A DNA stretch of 64,000 nt from QHCA01 sp003244095 (GTDB lineage Bacteria; Actinomycetota; Actinomycetes; Mycobacteriales; QHCA01), in assembly GCA_038329965.1 (NCBI GenBank), contig JBBQNN010000005.1:39629-103628 (forward strand), given 5' to 3'. Numbering within the stretch: position 1 is the stretch's first letter; each line of letters opens with the position of its first letter. The translations under genes were made by a program, and so were the position numbers. Under the pieces are notes generated by a model. The model worked only from the letters and a program-made list of their open reading frames with translations. It was not told the DNA's origin and ran no database searches. Below are positions 27,034 through 35,818 of the stretch, in pieces.

Positions 27034-28905
27034 GTGCTGTTCCGTGTGCTGGGACCGCTGGAAGTCCGGGCCGACGGCTCGCCGGCGGAGTTCGCCGGGA
27101 AGCCGGGTGCCCTGCTCGCCCTGCTCCTGCTGCACGCCAACGCCTGGGTCAGCGTCGATCAGATCATCGACGCGCTGTGGCGGGACGCCGTGCCTGCCTC
27201 GGCCAACGGCAACGTCAAGACCTACGTCTGGCAGCTCCGGCGCGCCCTCCCACCGGCCGTCGATGGTGGGCCCAGGGTCGAAGGTCATCCCGGCGGCTAC
27301 CGGATCCGGGTGGATCTCGGCGAGTTGGACTCGATGCTGCTCGAGGACCTGGCCCGGCAGGGCCGCGTGACAATGGGGGAGGGGCACTGCGACCGAGCCG
27401 CCGAGCTGTTCGAAGCGGCGCTCGCGCTGTGGCGCGGCCGGCCCTACACCGAGCTGCCCGACGGCACCGCCGGGATCGCGACCGCCCGCCTCGAGGAGGT
27501 GCGGTGGGAGGTCTGTGAGCGGCTCGCCGACGTGTTGCTGGCCCGCGGCCGCTACCTGGAGGCGGTGACCCTGCTGCAACCGCTGACCGCCGACGACCAG
27601 CTTCGCGAAGGGCTGTGGGTACGGCTGATCGGCGCGCTGTCCGGGGCCGGCCGCAGGGCCGAGGCGCTCGCCGCCTACCAGCGGGCCCGGCGACTCCTGC
27701 ACGACGAGCTGGGGGTCGACCCCGGCCCGGAGCTGCGCGAGGCCCAGCGTCAGGTGCTGGCCGGGGAGCGGCTGCCGGTGGCGACGCTGGCGACGGTTGC
27801 ACCGGCACCGGTCGAGCGGCGCCCTTCGCGGCACAGTTACCTGCCGCGCGACATCCCGGACTTCATCGGCCGCACCCGCGAGCTTGCCGCGCTCGTGGCG
27901 GCCGGCCGGCAGCCCGACGGTGCGCTGCGGGTGGCCGTCGTCGACGGCATGCCCGGTGTCGGCAAGACCACGCTGGCCCTGCACGCCGCGCACCGGCTGC
28001 TCGACCGCTATCCCGACGGGCAGGTGCTCTGCGATCTGCATGGGCACTCGGGGCAGTCCGAGCCGGTCGAGCCGGCGGCGGCACTCGCTGTGCTGCTGCG
28101 GGCATTCGGGGTCACCGGGGCTGCCGTGCCGGCCGACCTCGACGAGCGGGCTGCCCTGTGGCGGGCGACCCTGGCCGAGCGCCGCGTGCTGCTCGTGCTC
28201 GACGACGCGGCCAGCGCGGCCCAGGTGCGGCCCCTGCTGCCGGGAGACGGCGGCTGCCTGGTCCTGGTGACCAGCCGCAGCCGGCTGGCCGGCCTCGACG
28301 GCGTCGATACCCTCACCCTCGACGTGTTCCCCGAGCCCGACGCGCTGGGCCTGTTCGCGGCCGGGGTCGGTGATCGCCGGGTGGCCGACGAGCCGGCCGC
28401 CTCGGCGGAGGTGGTCCGGCTGTGCGGCCACCTGCCGGTGGCCATCCGGATCGCGGCCGGCCGGCTACGGCAGCGCCGGGCATGGACCGTCGGGCTGCTG
28501 GCCGACCGGCTGCGGGAGGAGTACGGCCGGCTGGCCGAGCTGCAGGCGGAGGACCGCAACCTGTCGGCGATGTTCGCGATTTCCTACCGGCAGCTGGACG
28601 GTGCGGCGCAGCGGATGTTCCGCCTGCTGGGCCTGGCCCCGTGCCAGGAGATCGACGTGGCCGCCGCCGCCGCCCTGGCGGGCGTGCCGGTCGACGAGGC
28701 CGAGCCGACGATGGAGCGCCTCCTGGACCAGCACCTGCTCATGCAGCGCCGACAGGGCTGGTACCGGATCCACGACCTGCTCCACGAGCACGCCAGGCAG
28801 GTTGCCTTCGAGGAGGAGACGCCTGCCCAGCGGCAGGCAGCCGCAGCTCGGTTCACCCGGCTGGCGCGGCGCCCAACGGTCAGCACGGTGGCACGGACGG
28901 CGTGA
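27034..28905 (+). CDS. SARP/AfsR-type transcriptional regulator with NB-ARC ATPase
   Basis: A 623-residue pathway regulator of the type that controls secondary metabolism and secretion in actinobacteria. Residues 1-95 are an OmpR-like DNA-binding domain, and 95-245 the BTAD helical domain ending in LGVDPGPELREAQRQVL. From about 280 there is an NB-ARC domain with P-loop GMPGVGKTT (residues 305-313). A short winged-helix end follows (IHDLLHEHARQVAFEEE). Long AfsR homologues continue with TPR repeats; here the protein ends soon after, which is a shorter but known layout. The GTG start at 27034 has GGGGAGG upstream; in-frame ATGs at 26957 and 26984 are less supported. Confidence 0.88.
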   Translation: MLFRVLGPLEVRADGSPAEFAGKPGALLALLLLHANAWVSVDQIIDALWRDAVPASANGNVKTYVWQLRRALPPAVDGGPRVEGHPGGYRIRVDLGELDSMLLEDLARQGRVTMGEGHCDRAAELFEAALALWRGRPYTELPDGTAGIATARLEEVRWEVCERLADVLLARGRYLEAVTLLQPLTADDQLREGLWVRLIGALSGAGRRAEALAAYQRARRLLHDELGVDPGPELREAQRQVLAGERLPVATLATVAPAPVERRPSRHSYLPRDIPDFIGRTRELAALVAAGRQPDGALRVAVVDGMPGVGKTTLALHAAHRLLDRYPDGQVLCDLHGHSGQSEPVEPAAALAVLLRAFGVTGAAVPADLDERAALWRATLAERRVLLVLDDAASAAQVRPLLPGDGGCLVLVTSRSRLAGLDGVDTLTLDVFPEPDALGLFAAGVGDRRVADEPAASAEVVRLCGHLPVAIRIAAGRLRQRRAWTVGLLADRLREEYGRLAELQAEDRNLSAMFAISYRQLDGAAQRMFRLLGLAPCQEIDVAAAAALAGVPVDEAEPTMERLLDQHLLMQRRQGWYRIHDLLHEHARQVAFEEETPAQRQAAAARFTRLARRPTVSTVARTA

Positions 28906-29690
28906 CGGACAGCCGCCCCGCGACGGACGGTGGGACCGCGGACGCGCCGGGCCGTGGCCTGGCCGATCGGGCGGCCTGGTACATCGTGGCCTGGGTCGTG
29001 GTGAGTGGCCTGCTGGTACTGCTGGTGACCCGCGTCGACCGGTCGCCGGGGCCGCCGAACACCCATCCGGCCGGACGCGTGGGCGCGGCGGCGGTGGCGA
29101 CGGCCGGGCCAGCACAGCACGGCGCCCCGCCGGATCGCTCGGTGACCGCCGCCGGATCCGGGGACTGGACGCTGGCCGTCTCCTACACCCCGGTGGAGAG
29201 CTTCCACCATGGCCCGGTGGTCCGGGTGGCCGGCTGCCTGCGGGTCACCTGCGACAGTCGTGGTGACCTGGGTGGCTATCCGGCCGACTTCGTCGCAGCG
29301 GTGCAGGCGGAGGGCAGCGGCCGGATCACCAGCGGGGTGCATGCGGGGGCCTTCCTAGGCTGGGCAGCCGGCGTGGGCTACTGGCTGGACACCGCCCCAC
29401 GCGACTCTCGCGGCAAACCCCTGACGGCGTTCACCTCGGCGGGCAGCGGCACCCCGCTGCTGTCGTTGCGCACCCGGCTGAGGATTCTCGCGTGCGGCGC
29501 CGACGAGTCGGGCGCGGCCAACGACATGGTCTGTGCCCGGCTACGTGCGGCCACCTGGGTGGTCGCGGAGGTGCGCGGTCCCAGCCCTACCCGCAGTGTC
29601 ACGCTGTACGTCGGTGCGGAGTCGGGCCCCGGCTTTGCCGACGGCCGGTGGAACACCACATTCAGCCACGCGGTCCTGAGGATCGGCTGA
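28902..29690 (+). CDS. Single-span membrane protein with extracytoplasmic domain
   Basis: A 262-residue protein. After ~25 polar residues there is one membrane segment (AAWYIVAWVVVSGLLVLLV), a Pro-rich linker and an exterior domain of ~170 residues. Repeated Gly-Tyr patterns include YWLDTAPRDSRG, then LRTRLRILACG and TLYVGAESGPGF. The latter elements suggest a double-psi-barrel-like fold, but I am not confident. The GTG start overlaps the SARP stop (GTGA), so they are co-translated. It may belong to a cell-envelope or secretion function with the MinD-like protein that follows. Confidence 0.7.
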   Translation: MTDSRPATDGGTADAPGRGLADRAAWYIVAWVVVSGLLVLLVTRVDRSPGPPNTHPAGRVGAAAVATAGPAQHGAPPDRSVTAAGSGDWTLAVSYTPVESFHHGPVVRVAGCLRVTCDSRGDLGGYPADFVAAVQAEGSGRITSGVHAGAFLGWAAGVGYWLDTAPRDSRGKPLTAFTSAGSGTPLLSLRTRLRILACGADESGAANDMVCARLRAATWVVAEVRGPSPTRSVTLYVGAESGPGFADGRWNTTFSHAVLRIG

Positions 29691-29691
29691 C

Positions 29692-30492
29692 GTGGTGTCG
29701 GGCCAGGATCGCCGGGCCGGCCGGATTCCCGCTCCGGCGCCACCCGTCGCGGTCGAGAGGGAAGAGGGCTCGGCGAGGTGGATCGCCGTCGCCGGCGTGT
29801 GCGAGCGGGCGGGCACCACCGCGCTGGCGGCCCTGCTCGCACTGAGTTACGCCGCCCACCGCAGGTACCGGATCGTGGTGGCCGACGCGGACCCGGCCGG
29901 GGGCGCGCTCGGCGTCCGCCTATCGTCCTCCGGCGGGTCCACGCTGGCCGAGATCGCCACGGCGGCCGGCCTGACGTCCTTCGGTCGCCTGGTGCCCTAC
30001 CTCGAGCGGGTCACCGGCGGCGCCTGGCTGGTGGCCGGCCCGGGGACGGACATCGTGCAGTGCCGGGCGGCGTTCGACGCGCTTGCGCCCTTCTTCGCCG
30101 TCGGCGTCCTCGACTGCGGCCCCATGGGGCACCCGCTCGCCGGTGGCGTTCTCAGCGCGGCGCACGCCCGGCTGATCGTCGCGCCCATGACGGTCGACGG
30201 CGTGCTCGACGCCGCGGGTGCCCTCGACTGGTTAGGCGTGCCCGAGGACGCCGAAGCGAGGTCGCGGTGCACGGTGGCCCTGGTGTCCACCGTCCCGCAG
30301 CCCGACACCGATCTGGGCCGGGCCGTCCGGCTGCTCACCGGCCGCGGGGCACGGGTCGTGCCGGTGCCCTACGACCCGTCGCTCGGCGTGGCCGGCCCCT
30401 ACCTGCCGACGGCCCTGTCGGACGGCACCCGGGCGGCGGTCCGGCGGCTGGCCGCCGAGATGCTCGCCCGGTCAGCGCCCGCGGCCGGGTGA
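29692..30492 (+). CDS. MinD/ParA-like P-loop protein lacking the Walker A lysine
   Basis: A 266-residue protein of the MinD/ParA fold. The strand VADADPAGGAL corresponds to Walker A-prime, and VGVLDCGPMGHPL to Walker B. The P-loop reads VAGVCERAGTTALA, where the family has KGGxGKT; the signature Lys is missing, so ATP binding is doubtful. Such MinD-like proteins occur in ESX loci (EspI-like), where they may guide substrates. The GTG start lies 1 nt after the preceding stop, so they form an operon with the SARP gene. Confidence 0.75.
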   Translation: MVSGQDRRAGRIPAPAPPVAVEREEGSARWIAVAGVCERAGTTALAALLALSYAAHRRYRIVVADADPAGGALGVRLSSSGGSTLAEIATAAGLTSFGRLVPYLERVTGGAWLVAGPGTDIVQCRAAFDALAPFFAVGVLDCGPMGHPLAGGVLSAAHARLIVAPMTVDGVLDAAGALDWLGVPEDAEARSRCTVALVSTVPQPDTDLGRAVRLLTGRGARVVPVPYDPSLGVAGPYLPTALSDGTRAAVRRLAAEMLARSAPAAG

Positions 30493-30520
30493 GGCTCCGC
30501 CGCCGGACCGGGTGATGGGC

Positions 30521-31036
30521 TCAGGGGCCGTGCGGCCACAACCTCATCGACCAGGCCAGCCACGAGTTCGCGGCGGCCTGGGCCGCGGAGAGACGGCGGG
30601 CTTTCGCGGCTCGGGTCGTCGCGCCGGCTGGGACTCCGAGCGGAGTCAGGGACTTGGTCGGGGCCGAGGCTGCGGCCGGCAGCGTTAGCGAAACCGATTC
30701 CCGGAACAGGCGGCCGGCGGCGGATGGACCGCCGGCTGCCGCGGCCGGGGAGCGGGTGGAGGGCTGGGCGGCGCCGACCGGCCGGGTCGTCACGATCGCC
30801 AGGGTCACCCCGACGACGATGGCCGTGACGCCGACGGACAGCAGCGCGAGCTCCGACCGCCGCCACCGCTGGCGGGGAGCCTCGCGCCGGCCACGCGCCA
30901 GCCGGCGGTGCCGGGCCCCCCCCGCGGCTGGTGCCGTGGGCTGTTCGCCGACCAGCTCCGCAGGCTCGCAGGGCGCGAGCTCGCAGTGCGCGAGCTCACC
31001 GAAGATGTCGAGTTCGATCGTGTCGTGCGTCGGCAT
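30521..31036 (-). CDS. Single-span membrane protein, unknown function
   Basis: A 171-residue protein. The N-terminal ~60 residues are acidic then basic (MPTHDTIELDIFGELAH to RQRWRRSEL). One membrane helix follows (LALLSVGVTAIVVGVTLAIV), then a Ser/Ala-rich exterior tail. Type II orientation is suggested by the basic residues before the helix. The ATG at 31036 has AGGAG 8 nt upstream; a longer frame reaching 31327 has no such support. It diverges from the pseudokinase gene; the 289 nt between them contain no gene and should hold both promoters. Confidence 0.65.
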   Translation of the reverse strand: MPTHDTIELDIFGELAHCELAPCEPAELVGEQPTAPAAGGARHRRLARGRREAPRQRWRRSELALLSVGVTAIVVGVTLAIVTTRPVGAAQPSTRSPAAAAGGPSAAGRLFRESVSLTLPAAASAPTKSLTPLGVPAGATTRAAKARRLSAAQAAANSWLAWSMRLWPHGP

Positions 31037-31325
31037 GGCTCTCCTGAACGGTCGGCACGGCCTGGTGCTCGAAACGTGCGTGATCGTACGACTTCCGGTC
31101 GTGATTCGCGTACTCGGGCGAAGGCCATATTTCACGACAGGTCGCCGGAGGGTACCGTACCTCATTGGCAGGTTGCTGTCATTGCGGCGTTTCGGGGCGG
31201 GTCGACATGTCCGCACCCGTGTCCGCTGGTCTGATGCCGCATGGACGCGCGGGAGCGCGAGTGATCCTTCGGCAAATGAACCGCCGGTGGACGTCGGCTG
31301 GATCGGGCTGCGGCAGGCTCGGGAC

Positions 31326-32876
31326 ATGGCTCAGGGGCAGGCCGACCCGCCCGCGCTGAGGGATGGCGTGACCGGTCGGCCGGGTGTCGGGCCGCCGTCG
31401 GTGCCTGGGGTGTGTGCGCTGGCTCGCCTCGACGGCGGCGGGCTGTCCGAGGTCTACCGGGGACGCTGCACGCGGACCGGCAACGGCGTCGTGGTCAAGG
31501 TGCTACCGACGCCGTTCGATCGCGACACCCGGGCGGAATTCGACCTCGACCGGACCCGGCTGGGCCGGCTGCGGCACGTCCCGTCGATACTGCAGGTCGA
31601 CGATGTCGAGGTGCTTCCCGACGGCCGGCCGTACCTGGTGACCGAGTTGTGCACCGACTCACTGGCCGAGTCGATCGCGCGCGGCCAGCGGCTGTCGGCC
31701 GGGACGGTCGCCGCCCACGGCGAGCAGGCCGCGACCGCTCTGGCGGCTGCGCACCAGGCCGGCATCGTGCACGGTGGGGTCAGCCCGCGCAATGTGTTGT
31801 TCCGCCGTTCGGGCCAGCTGGCGCTCTCGGACTTCGGCCTGACCCTGCGTCAGCACTACCCGGGCGATCCGGAGGGCAGTACGGAGTACCTCGCGCCGGA
31901 GACCCTGCGCGACGGCACCCTCACCGAGCGGTCGGACCTGTACGCCCTGGGCGCCACGCTGTACGCCGCGCTGACCGGCCGGCCACCCTTCCCCCTGCGC
32001 GTCGGCGAGCACCCGAGCGAGCGAATCCTGCGGGTGTTGAGCCAGCCGGCGCCGCGGGCCGGCGACGACCTGCCCGCCGGGCTGGCCGAGTTGCTGGCCG
32101 AGCTGCTCGCCGGCGACCCGGCCGATCGCCCGGTTGATGCCCGGGCCGTCATAACGCGGTTCGCAGACCTGGCCGGCCCGCTGTCCGAGCCGGTCCATTC
32201 CGATCTCGATCCGGCTCCAGCTGCGGGGGCCGACTCAGCGCCCGGCGACCTGGCGGTAGAGGATGAGGCAAGCACGGACTGGTCCGGGCTGCTCGACGAC
32301 ACGTTGTACGAGCCCGAGCCCGGCAGCGGCACACGGTGGGCGCGGACAGTGCCGGAGCCGGTGATCGAGCCGGCCGCCGAGCGGCCGCCCCGCCCCGACT
32401 TCCCGGCGGCGGCCGGTGCCGGTCCCCCTCCAGGGAACAGTCCGCGACGCCGTCGTACCACTGGTGTGCTGGCGACGGTCGTCGCCGGGCTGGTGCTGCT
32501 GGTGCTGCTGCCCCGGTTGAGCCAAGCGATGGGGGTCGGCAACGGCCAGCCGGCCCCCCGGCGACCGGCGGCCCGGACGGCGACCGGAGCCCCCGTGGCC
32601 GCCCCCGTGTCGCCGGCGGGGGTGCAGCTGGCCGCCGTCCGCGACCGCGGGCAGGCGGTCGAGCTGACCTGGCGGGGGGCCAGCTCGCTGGAGTACGCCG
32701 TCGTGGTCGCCGGGGCGGGCCTGCCCACCAGGGCAGTGCTCGCCCACCACGCGCTGAGTATCCGGCTGCCGATCTCTCCCGACCGGCAGTACTGCTTCAT
32801 CGTCCAGGCCACCGACGGGCGGCAGGTGTTGCAGACCGCTCCCCGGGCGATCCGCGGTGCGGTCTGCCGACTGTAG
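31326..32876 (+). CDS. Membrane-anchored serine/threonine pseudokinase
   Basis: A 516-residue protein. Residues ~25-290 are a kinase domain: a glycine loop GGGLSEVYRG, the ATP lysine in VVVKVLP, DFGLTL and YLAPETL are present. The catalytic loop reads VHGGVSPRN instead of HRDxKPxN, so the catalytic base Asp and the following Lys are replaced by Gly151 and Ser. It is therefore probably a pseudokinase that binds partners. A membrane helix (VLATVVAGLVLLVLLP) follows an acidic linker, then a C-terminal exterior domain like fibronectin type III (VELTWRGASSLEYAVVVAG). The ATG at 31326 lacks a strong ribosome-binding site; the start is uncertain. Confidence 0.8.
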   Translation: MAQGQADPPALRDGVTGRPGVGPPSVPGVCALARLDGGGLSEVYRGRCTRTGNGVVVKVLPTPFDRDTRAEFDLDRTRLGRLRHVPSILQVDDVEVLPDGRPYLVTELCTDSLAESIARGQRLSAGTVAAHGEQAATALAAAHQAGIVHGGVSPRNVLFRRSGQLALSDFGLTLRQHYPGDPEGSTEYLAPETLRDGTLTERSDLYALGATLYAALTGRPPFPLRVGEHPSERILRVLSQPAPRAGDDLPAGLAELLAELLAGDPADRPVDARAVITRFADLAGPLSEPVHSDLDPAPAAGADSAPGDLAVEDEASTDWSGLLDDTLYEPEPGSGTRWARTVPEPVIEPAAERPPRPDFPAAAGAGPPPGNSPRRRRTTGVLATVVAGLVLLVLLPRLSQAMGVGNGQPAPRRPAARTATGAPVAAPVSPAGVQLAAVRDRGQAVELTWRGASSLEYAVVVAGAGLPTRAVLAHHALSIRLPISPDRQYCFIVQATDGRQVLQTAPRAIRGAVCRL

Positions 32877-32909
32877 GGGCCTCCGCCGAAACCACCGGGA
32901 CGGGAGTGG

Positions 32910-33710
32910 CTAGGCGATGGGCACGCTGAGCCGGATCGACGGGGCAGCGGTCGGTGATGTGTCGAGGGTGAGGTACTCCTCGATGACGGGACCGGTCGGA
33001 GTCCAGCCCTGTCGGTCGATCATCTCGAGTACGGCGCCATAGGCCGCGGCAAGTGTGTCGGGGCCGCCGTGGTGGGTGGTCCGCCACGCCTGGGTTGCCG
33101 GTAGCCATGCGGTGTCGAGGGCGGCATGGTCGATGGGCTGGCTGGTGTGGGCGAACACGAAGCCGCTGACCCGCTCGGCCATCTCCAGCGGCAGGGTCGC
33201 GCCCCACGGTCCGCACCGGCCGTGGCCGGTGCGGCGAAGAACACCTCGCAGGCCCGCGATTGCGCGCACTATCGCGGCCGCGACGTCGCCGTGAGCGGCG
33301 CGGAACGGTGCAGTCACGACGTGCTCGAGCGCGAGGCCGACCAACTCGACGTCGTGGGTGGGCTGCTTGTCGTGATGGGCGAGCAGGGCGTCTATGACGG
33401 CCAGCGCCCGCTGGCCGTCGGCGACCTGGCCGGCGACACGTTGTCGCTCCGCGGCGAGCACCGCGGCAGCCTTTGTTCCCCCGACCAGGGCCCTGGCGAT
33501 GTCGCGTGGCGCGGTCCCGATCGCGCGAAGGCGGGAGATGAGCACGGCACTCGCGAGTTGATCGGCGGTGTAGCGCCGGTAACCGCTCGAGGGGTCCACC
33601 ACCGCCGGCGGGAGCAGCCCGATCTTGTCGTAGTAGCGCAAGGCCGAGACCGGGAGCCGGCAACGGCGGGCGAACTCGCTGATCAGCAACGGTCGGCCAC
33701 GCTCGGTCAT
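32910..33710 (-). CDS. MerR-family regulator with effector-binding domain
   Basis: A 266-residue MerR protein. The HTH begins LLISEFARRCRLPVSALRYYDKIGLLPP with the GYRRYTADQL wing (residues ~8-47). A dimer helix and a C-terminal GyrI/BmrR-like effector-binding domain (~130 residues) follow. No cysteine metal-binding site is seen, so a small organic ligand is more likely than a metal. Its ATG overlaps the stop of the SnoaL-like gene (ATGA), so it is the last gene of the tetR-dehalogenase-snoaL-merR unit. Confidence 0.88.
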   Translation of the reverse strand: MTERGRPLLISEFARRCRLPVSALRYYDKIGLLPPAVVDPSSGYRRYTADQLASAVLISRLRAIGTAPRDIARALVGGTKAAAVLAAERQRVAGQVADGQRALAVIDALLAHHDKQPTHDVELVGLALEHVVTAPFRAAHGDVAAAIVRAIAGLRGVLRRTGHGRCGPWGATLPLEMAERVSGFVFAHTSQPIDHAALDTAWLPATQAWRTTHHGGPDTLAAAYGAVLEMIDRQGWTPTGPVIEEYLTLDTSPTAAPSIRLSVPIA

Positions 33711-34183
33711 GTGCGCAGCGTCGCTGCGTCAGGTGCGGTCACCTCGACCGAGGGCCGGTGTGCGGTTATCCGGGCGACGGCGCTCGGGCTGATGCCCAAG
33801 CCCAGCAGGGCCGCGCCGCGGTCGAAGTATTCCCGGTAGGTATGGCAGAGCCGTGCCCGTGTCTCGAAGATCGAGACGCCGTGGAAGGTCAGCGTCCGGC
33901 CGCTGCTTCGGGGCACCATGGCGCTCACGGTGAAGGTGAACTGCCACTCACCGATCGTGCACACCGGCTCGTCCACCACGCGTGTCATCCTCCACTCGTG
34001 GTGCCCTCCCTCGGCGTACATGCGCTCGAACACGCGGCGGAGGCCGGCCCGGCCGCTGAACCGTCCGTAGAACAGGTCGTGGTACACGGCGTCCGGGGTG
34101 AAACAGTCGAGCACCCGGTCGGTGTCACGGGTGTTGAAGGCGGCCGCGAAACGGTGCGCGACGTCAGGAGCGGTACCGGTCAT
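33707..34183 (-). CDS. SnoaL/NTF2-like protein
   Basis: A 158-residue NTF2-like protein with AHRFAAAFNTRDTDRVLDCFTPDAVYHD, then RAGLRRVFERMYAEGGHHEW and the strands EWQFTFTVSAMV. Function is not readable from the sequence; related folds are isomerases, dehydratases or binding proteins. It overlaps the merR gene and follows the dehalogenase-like gene by 47 nt, so it is probably part of the same catabolic or defence unit. Confidence 0.8.
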   Translation of the reverse strand: MTGTAPDVAHRFAAAFNTRDTDRVLDCFTPDAVYHDLFYGRFSGRAGLRRVFERMYAEGGHHEWRMTRVVDEPVCTIGEWQFTFTVSAMVPRSSGRTLTFHGVSIFETRARLCHTYREYFDRGAALLGLGISPSAVARITAHRPSVEVTAPDAATLRT

Positions 34184-34230
34184 GGCGCCAGCGTGGACGA
34201 TGAAGTCAGGTGAGGGTCAAGAGCTGGCGG

Positions 34231-35133
34231 TCAGAGACTGAGGACGAATGCTCGTAGGGCCGTGCCGATCTGGTGCGGGGAGTCCTCTTGGAGGTAGTGG
34301 ATGCCAGGCACGGTGATTTCGTGCTGGTCGGGCCAGGTCCGAGCGAACCGCAGGGCACGGCCGGTCAGCAGGGACCCGGGTTCGGCGGCGACGAGCAGCT
34401 TCGGTAGGCGGCTCCCGGCGAGCCAGGCCCCGTACGTCGCGACGATGTCCGTGACGTCCTCGGGAGTGCCTTCGATCGGCAGCTCGCGCGGGAAGACCAG
34501 AGTCGGCAACCGGGACTCCGGGGTCGGGAACGGCGCCCGGTAGGCGTCCATCTCCTCGTCGCCGAGCGTCCGCAGGACACTCTTGGGCAGGACCGTCTCG
34601 ACGAAGAAGTTCTCGTCCAGGACGAGTCGTTCGCCGTCGGGGGACCGCATCGCACGAAACAGCGCGTCGCGGCCCTCGGGGAAGTCTCTCCAGTGTCGCG
34701 GCTGCACGATCGCCTCCATGTAGGCGATCGCTGTGACGCGGTCACGATGCCGCTCGGCCCAGTGGAAGCCGAGCGCGGAGCCCCAGTCGTGCAGGACAAG
34801 GGTCACGTTCCGGTGCAGCCCGACCGCGTCGAACCAGGCGTCGAGGTATCGGGCATGGTCGGCGAACCGGTACGCCCCGTCGGGGGCAGCCCCGGAATCG
34901 CCCATGCCGACCAGGTCGGGTGCGAGGCAACGGCCGAGGTCGGCGACATGCGGGATGACGTTGCGCCAGAGGTAGGAGGAGGTGGGGTTGCCGTGCAGGA
35001 AGACGATCGGGTCACCTGTGCCGACATCGACATAGCTGATCTCGGTGCCGGATAGCGAGATGCGCTTGCGCGGGTGCGGGTCGGCGGCGGAGATGGAGAC
35101 GGGCGGCTGCGGCTGGACGGGGGCGTGCGTCAT
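34231..35133 (-). CDS. Haloalkane dehalogenase-like alpha/beta hydrolase
   Basis: A 300-residue enzyme of the haloalkane dehalogenase (DhaA/LinB) family, cytoplasmic. Counting from the ATG at 35133, the oxyanion/halide residues are in LHGNPTSSYLWRN (Asn49). The nucleophile is Asp116 in LVLHDWGSALGF, with the halide-binding Trp next to it. The acid is Glu140 in AYMEAIVQP, and the His279 base lies in GIHYLQED. These mark hydrolysis of a carbon-halogen bond with water. Substrate range cannot be inferred. A GTG at 35139 is in frame, but GAGAGG stands 7 nt before the ATG and too near the GTG, so the ATG is preferred. It follows tetR by 21 nt. Confidence 0.92.
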   Translation of the reverse strand: MTHAPVQPQPPVSISAADPHPRKRISLSGTEISYVDVGTGDPIVFLHGNPTSSYLWRNVIPHVADLGRCLAPDLVGMGDSGAAPDGAYRFADHARYLDAWFDAVGLHRNVTLVLHDWGSALGFHWAERHRDRVTAIAYMEAIVQPRHWRDFPEGRDALFRAMRSPDGERLVLDENFFVETVLPKSVLRTLGDEEMDAYRAPFPTPESRLPTLVFPRELPIEGTPEDVTDIVATYGAWLAGSRLPKLLVAAEPGSLLTGRALRFARTWPDQHEITVPGIHYLQEDSPHQIGTALRAFVLSL

Positions 35134-35154
35134 CGTCACACCTCTCGGGTTCGG

Positions 35155-35763
35155 TCAGGGGCTGGGGGTCGAGGGTTCCCGCAGAACGGTTGAGAACACG
35201 ATCCGCTTGAACCGTTCCAGGGGTTCCGGGCTCCGCTCGACCTTCATGCGCATGATCGCGCCCTGCCACGAGGCGAGCAGGAAGTCGGCCAGGTCCACTG
35301 CAGGCAGGTCGATGTCGACCGTGACCTGCCCGGCTGCGACGGCCTCGGCGAGGCACACGGCGAACGGCTGCCGCCACGCGCTGAAAATCTCCGCGAGGCG
35401 GCGTCGTATCAGCTCGCTGTGTTCGGCGGACTCCAGGGAGAGGTTGCCGATCAGGCAACCGTCGCGCCAGCCCCGCTCCGCCAGGCGGTCGGTGACGGCG
35501 TCGAAGTAGGCCCGAAGCCGCCCCAGCGGCGGCAGTCCGTCGTGGCGCAGCGTCGCATCGACCACAGTGCCGATATCGACGAAGTACCGGTCGAGGATCT
35601 CCAGGCCGAAGGCCTCCTTCGAGGCGAAGTGGTTGGAGAACGACCCTTGCGGCACGCCGGCGGTTGCGGTGATGTCGCGGACCCCGGCCCCGTTGAACCC
35701 ACGGGTACGGACCACCTCGAGGCCTCCGTGCAGGATCTGCTCCTTGTTGGACGCCCTCGCCAT
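35155..35763 (-). CDS. TetR-family regulator
   Basis: A 202-residue regulator. An N-terminal HTH (EVVRTRGFNGAGVRDITATAGVPQGSFSNHFASKE) is followed by an all-helical ligand-binding domain. The CDS continues through the GNLSLESAEHSELIRRRLAEIF helix, a pattern of the TetR family with a C-terminal YsiA-like domain. It is first in the minus-strand unit with the dehalogenase, SnoaL-like and MerR genes, and probably represses it in response to the dehalogenase substrate. The ATG at 35763 is the natural start: no Shine-Dalgarno is present, but a promoter places the transcript start at or beside the codon (see 35769-35798). Confidence 0.88.
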   Translation of the reverse strand: MARASNKEQILHGGLEVVRTRGFNGAGVRDITATAGVPQGSFSNHFASKEAFGLEILDRYFVDIGTVVDATLRHDGLPPLGRLRAYFDAVTDRLAERGWRDGCLIGNLSLESAEHSELIRRRLAEIFSAWRQPFAVCLAEAVAAGQVTVDIDLPAVDLADFLLASWQGAIMRMKVERSPEPLERFKRIVFSTVLREPSTPSP

Positions 35764-35768
35764 CCATT

Positions 35769-35798
35769 CAATATGGACGGTCGTATTGCTATTGTCAA
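35769..35798 (-). promoter_or_regulatory. Leaderless promoter with overlapping imperfect palindrome (TetR operator candidate)
   Basis: On the minus strand, TTGACA (35798-35793) and CATATT (35775-35770) are separated by exactly 17 nt, and CATATT ends 6 nt before the ATG, which predicts a leaderless message. A 20-bp imperfect palindrome (CAATA ... TATTG, 14 of 20 positions symmetric) at 35769-35788 overlaps the -10 box, the usual place for TetR autorepression. Confidence 0.6.
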
Positions 35799-35818
35799 CC
35801 CGGGTCGCCGGGGAGCCG

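Noticed and set aside
27034..28905. A shorter C-terminal region of the SARP regulator as a truncation by mutation
   Set aside because: The stop is followed by a coupled gene with GTGA overlap, which indicates a natural end.
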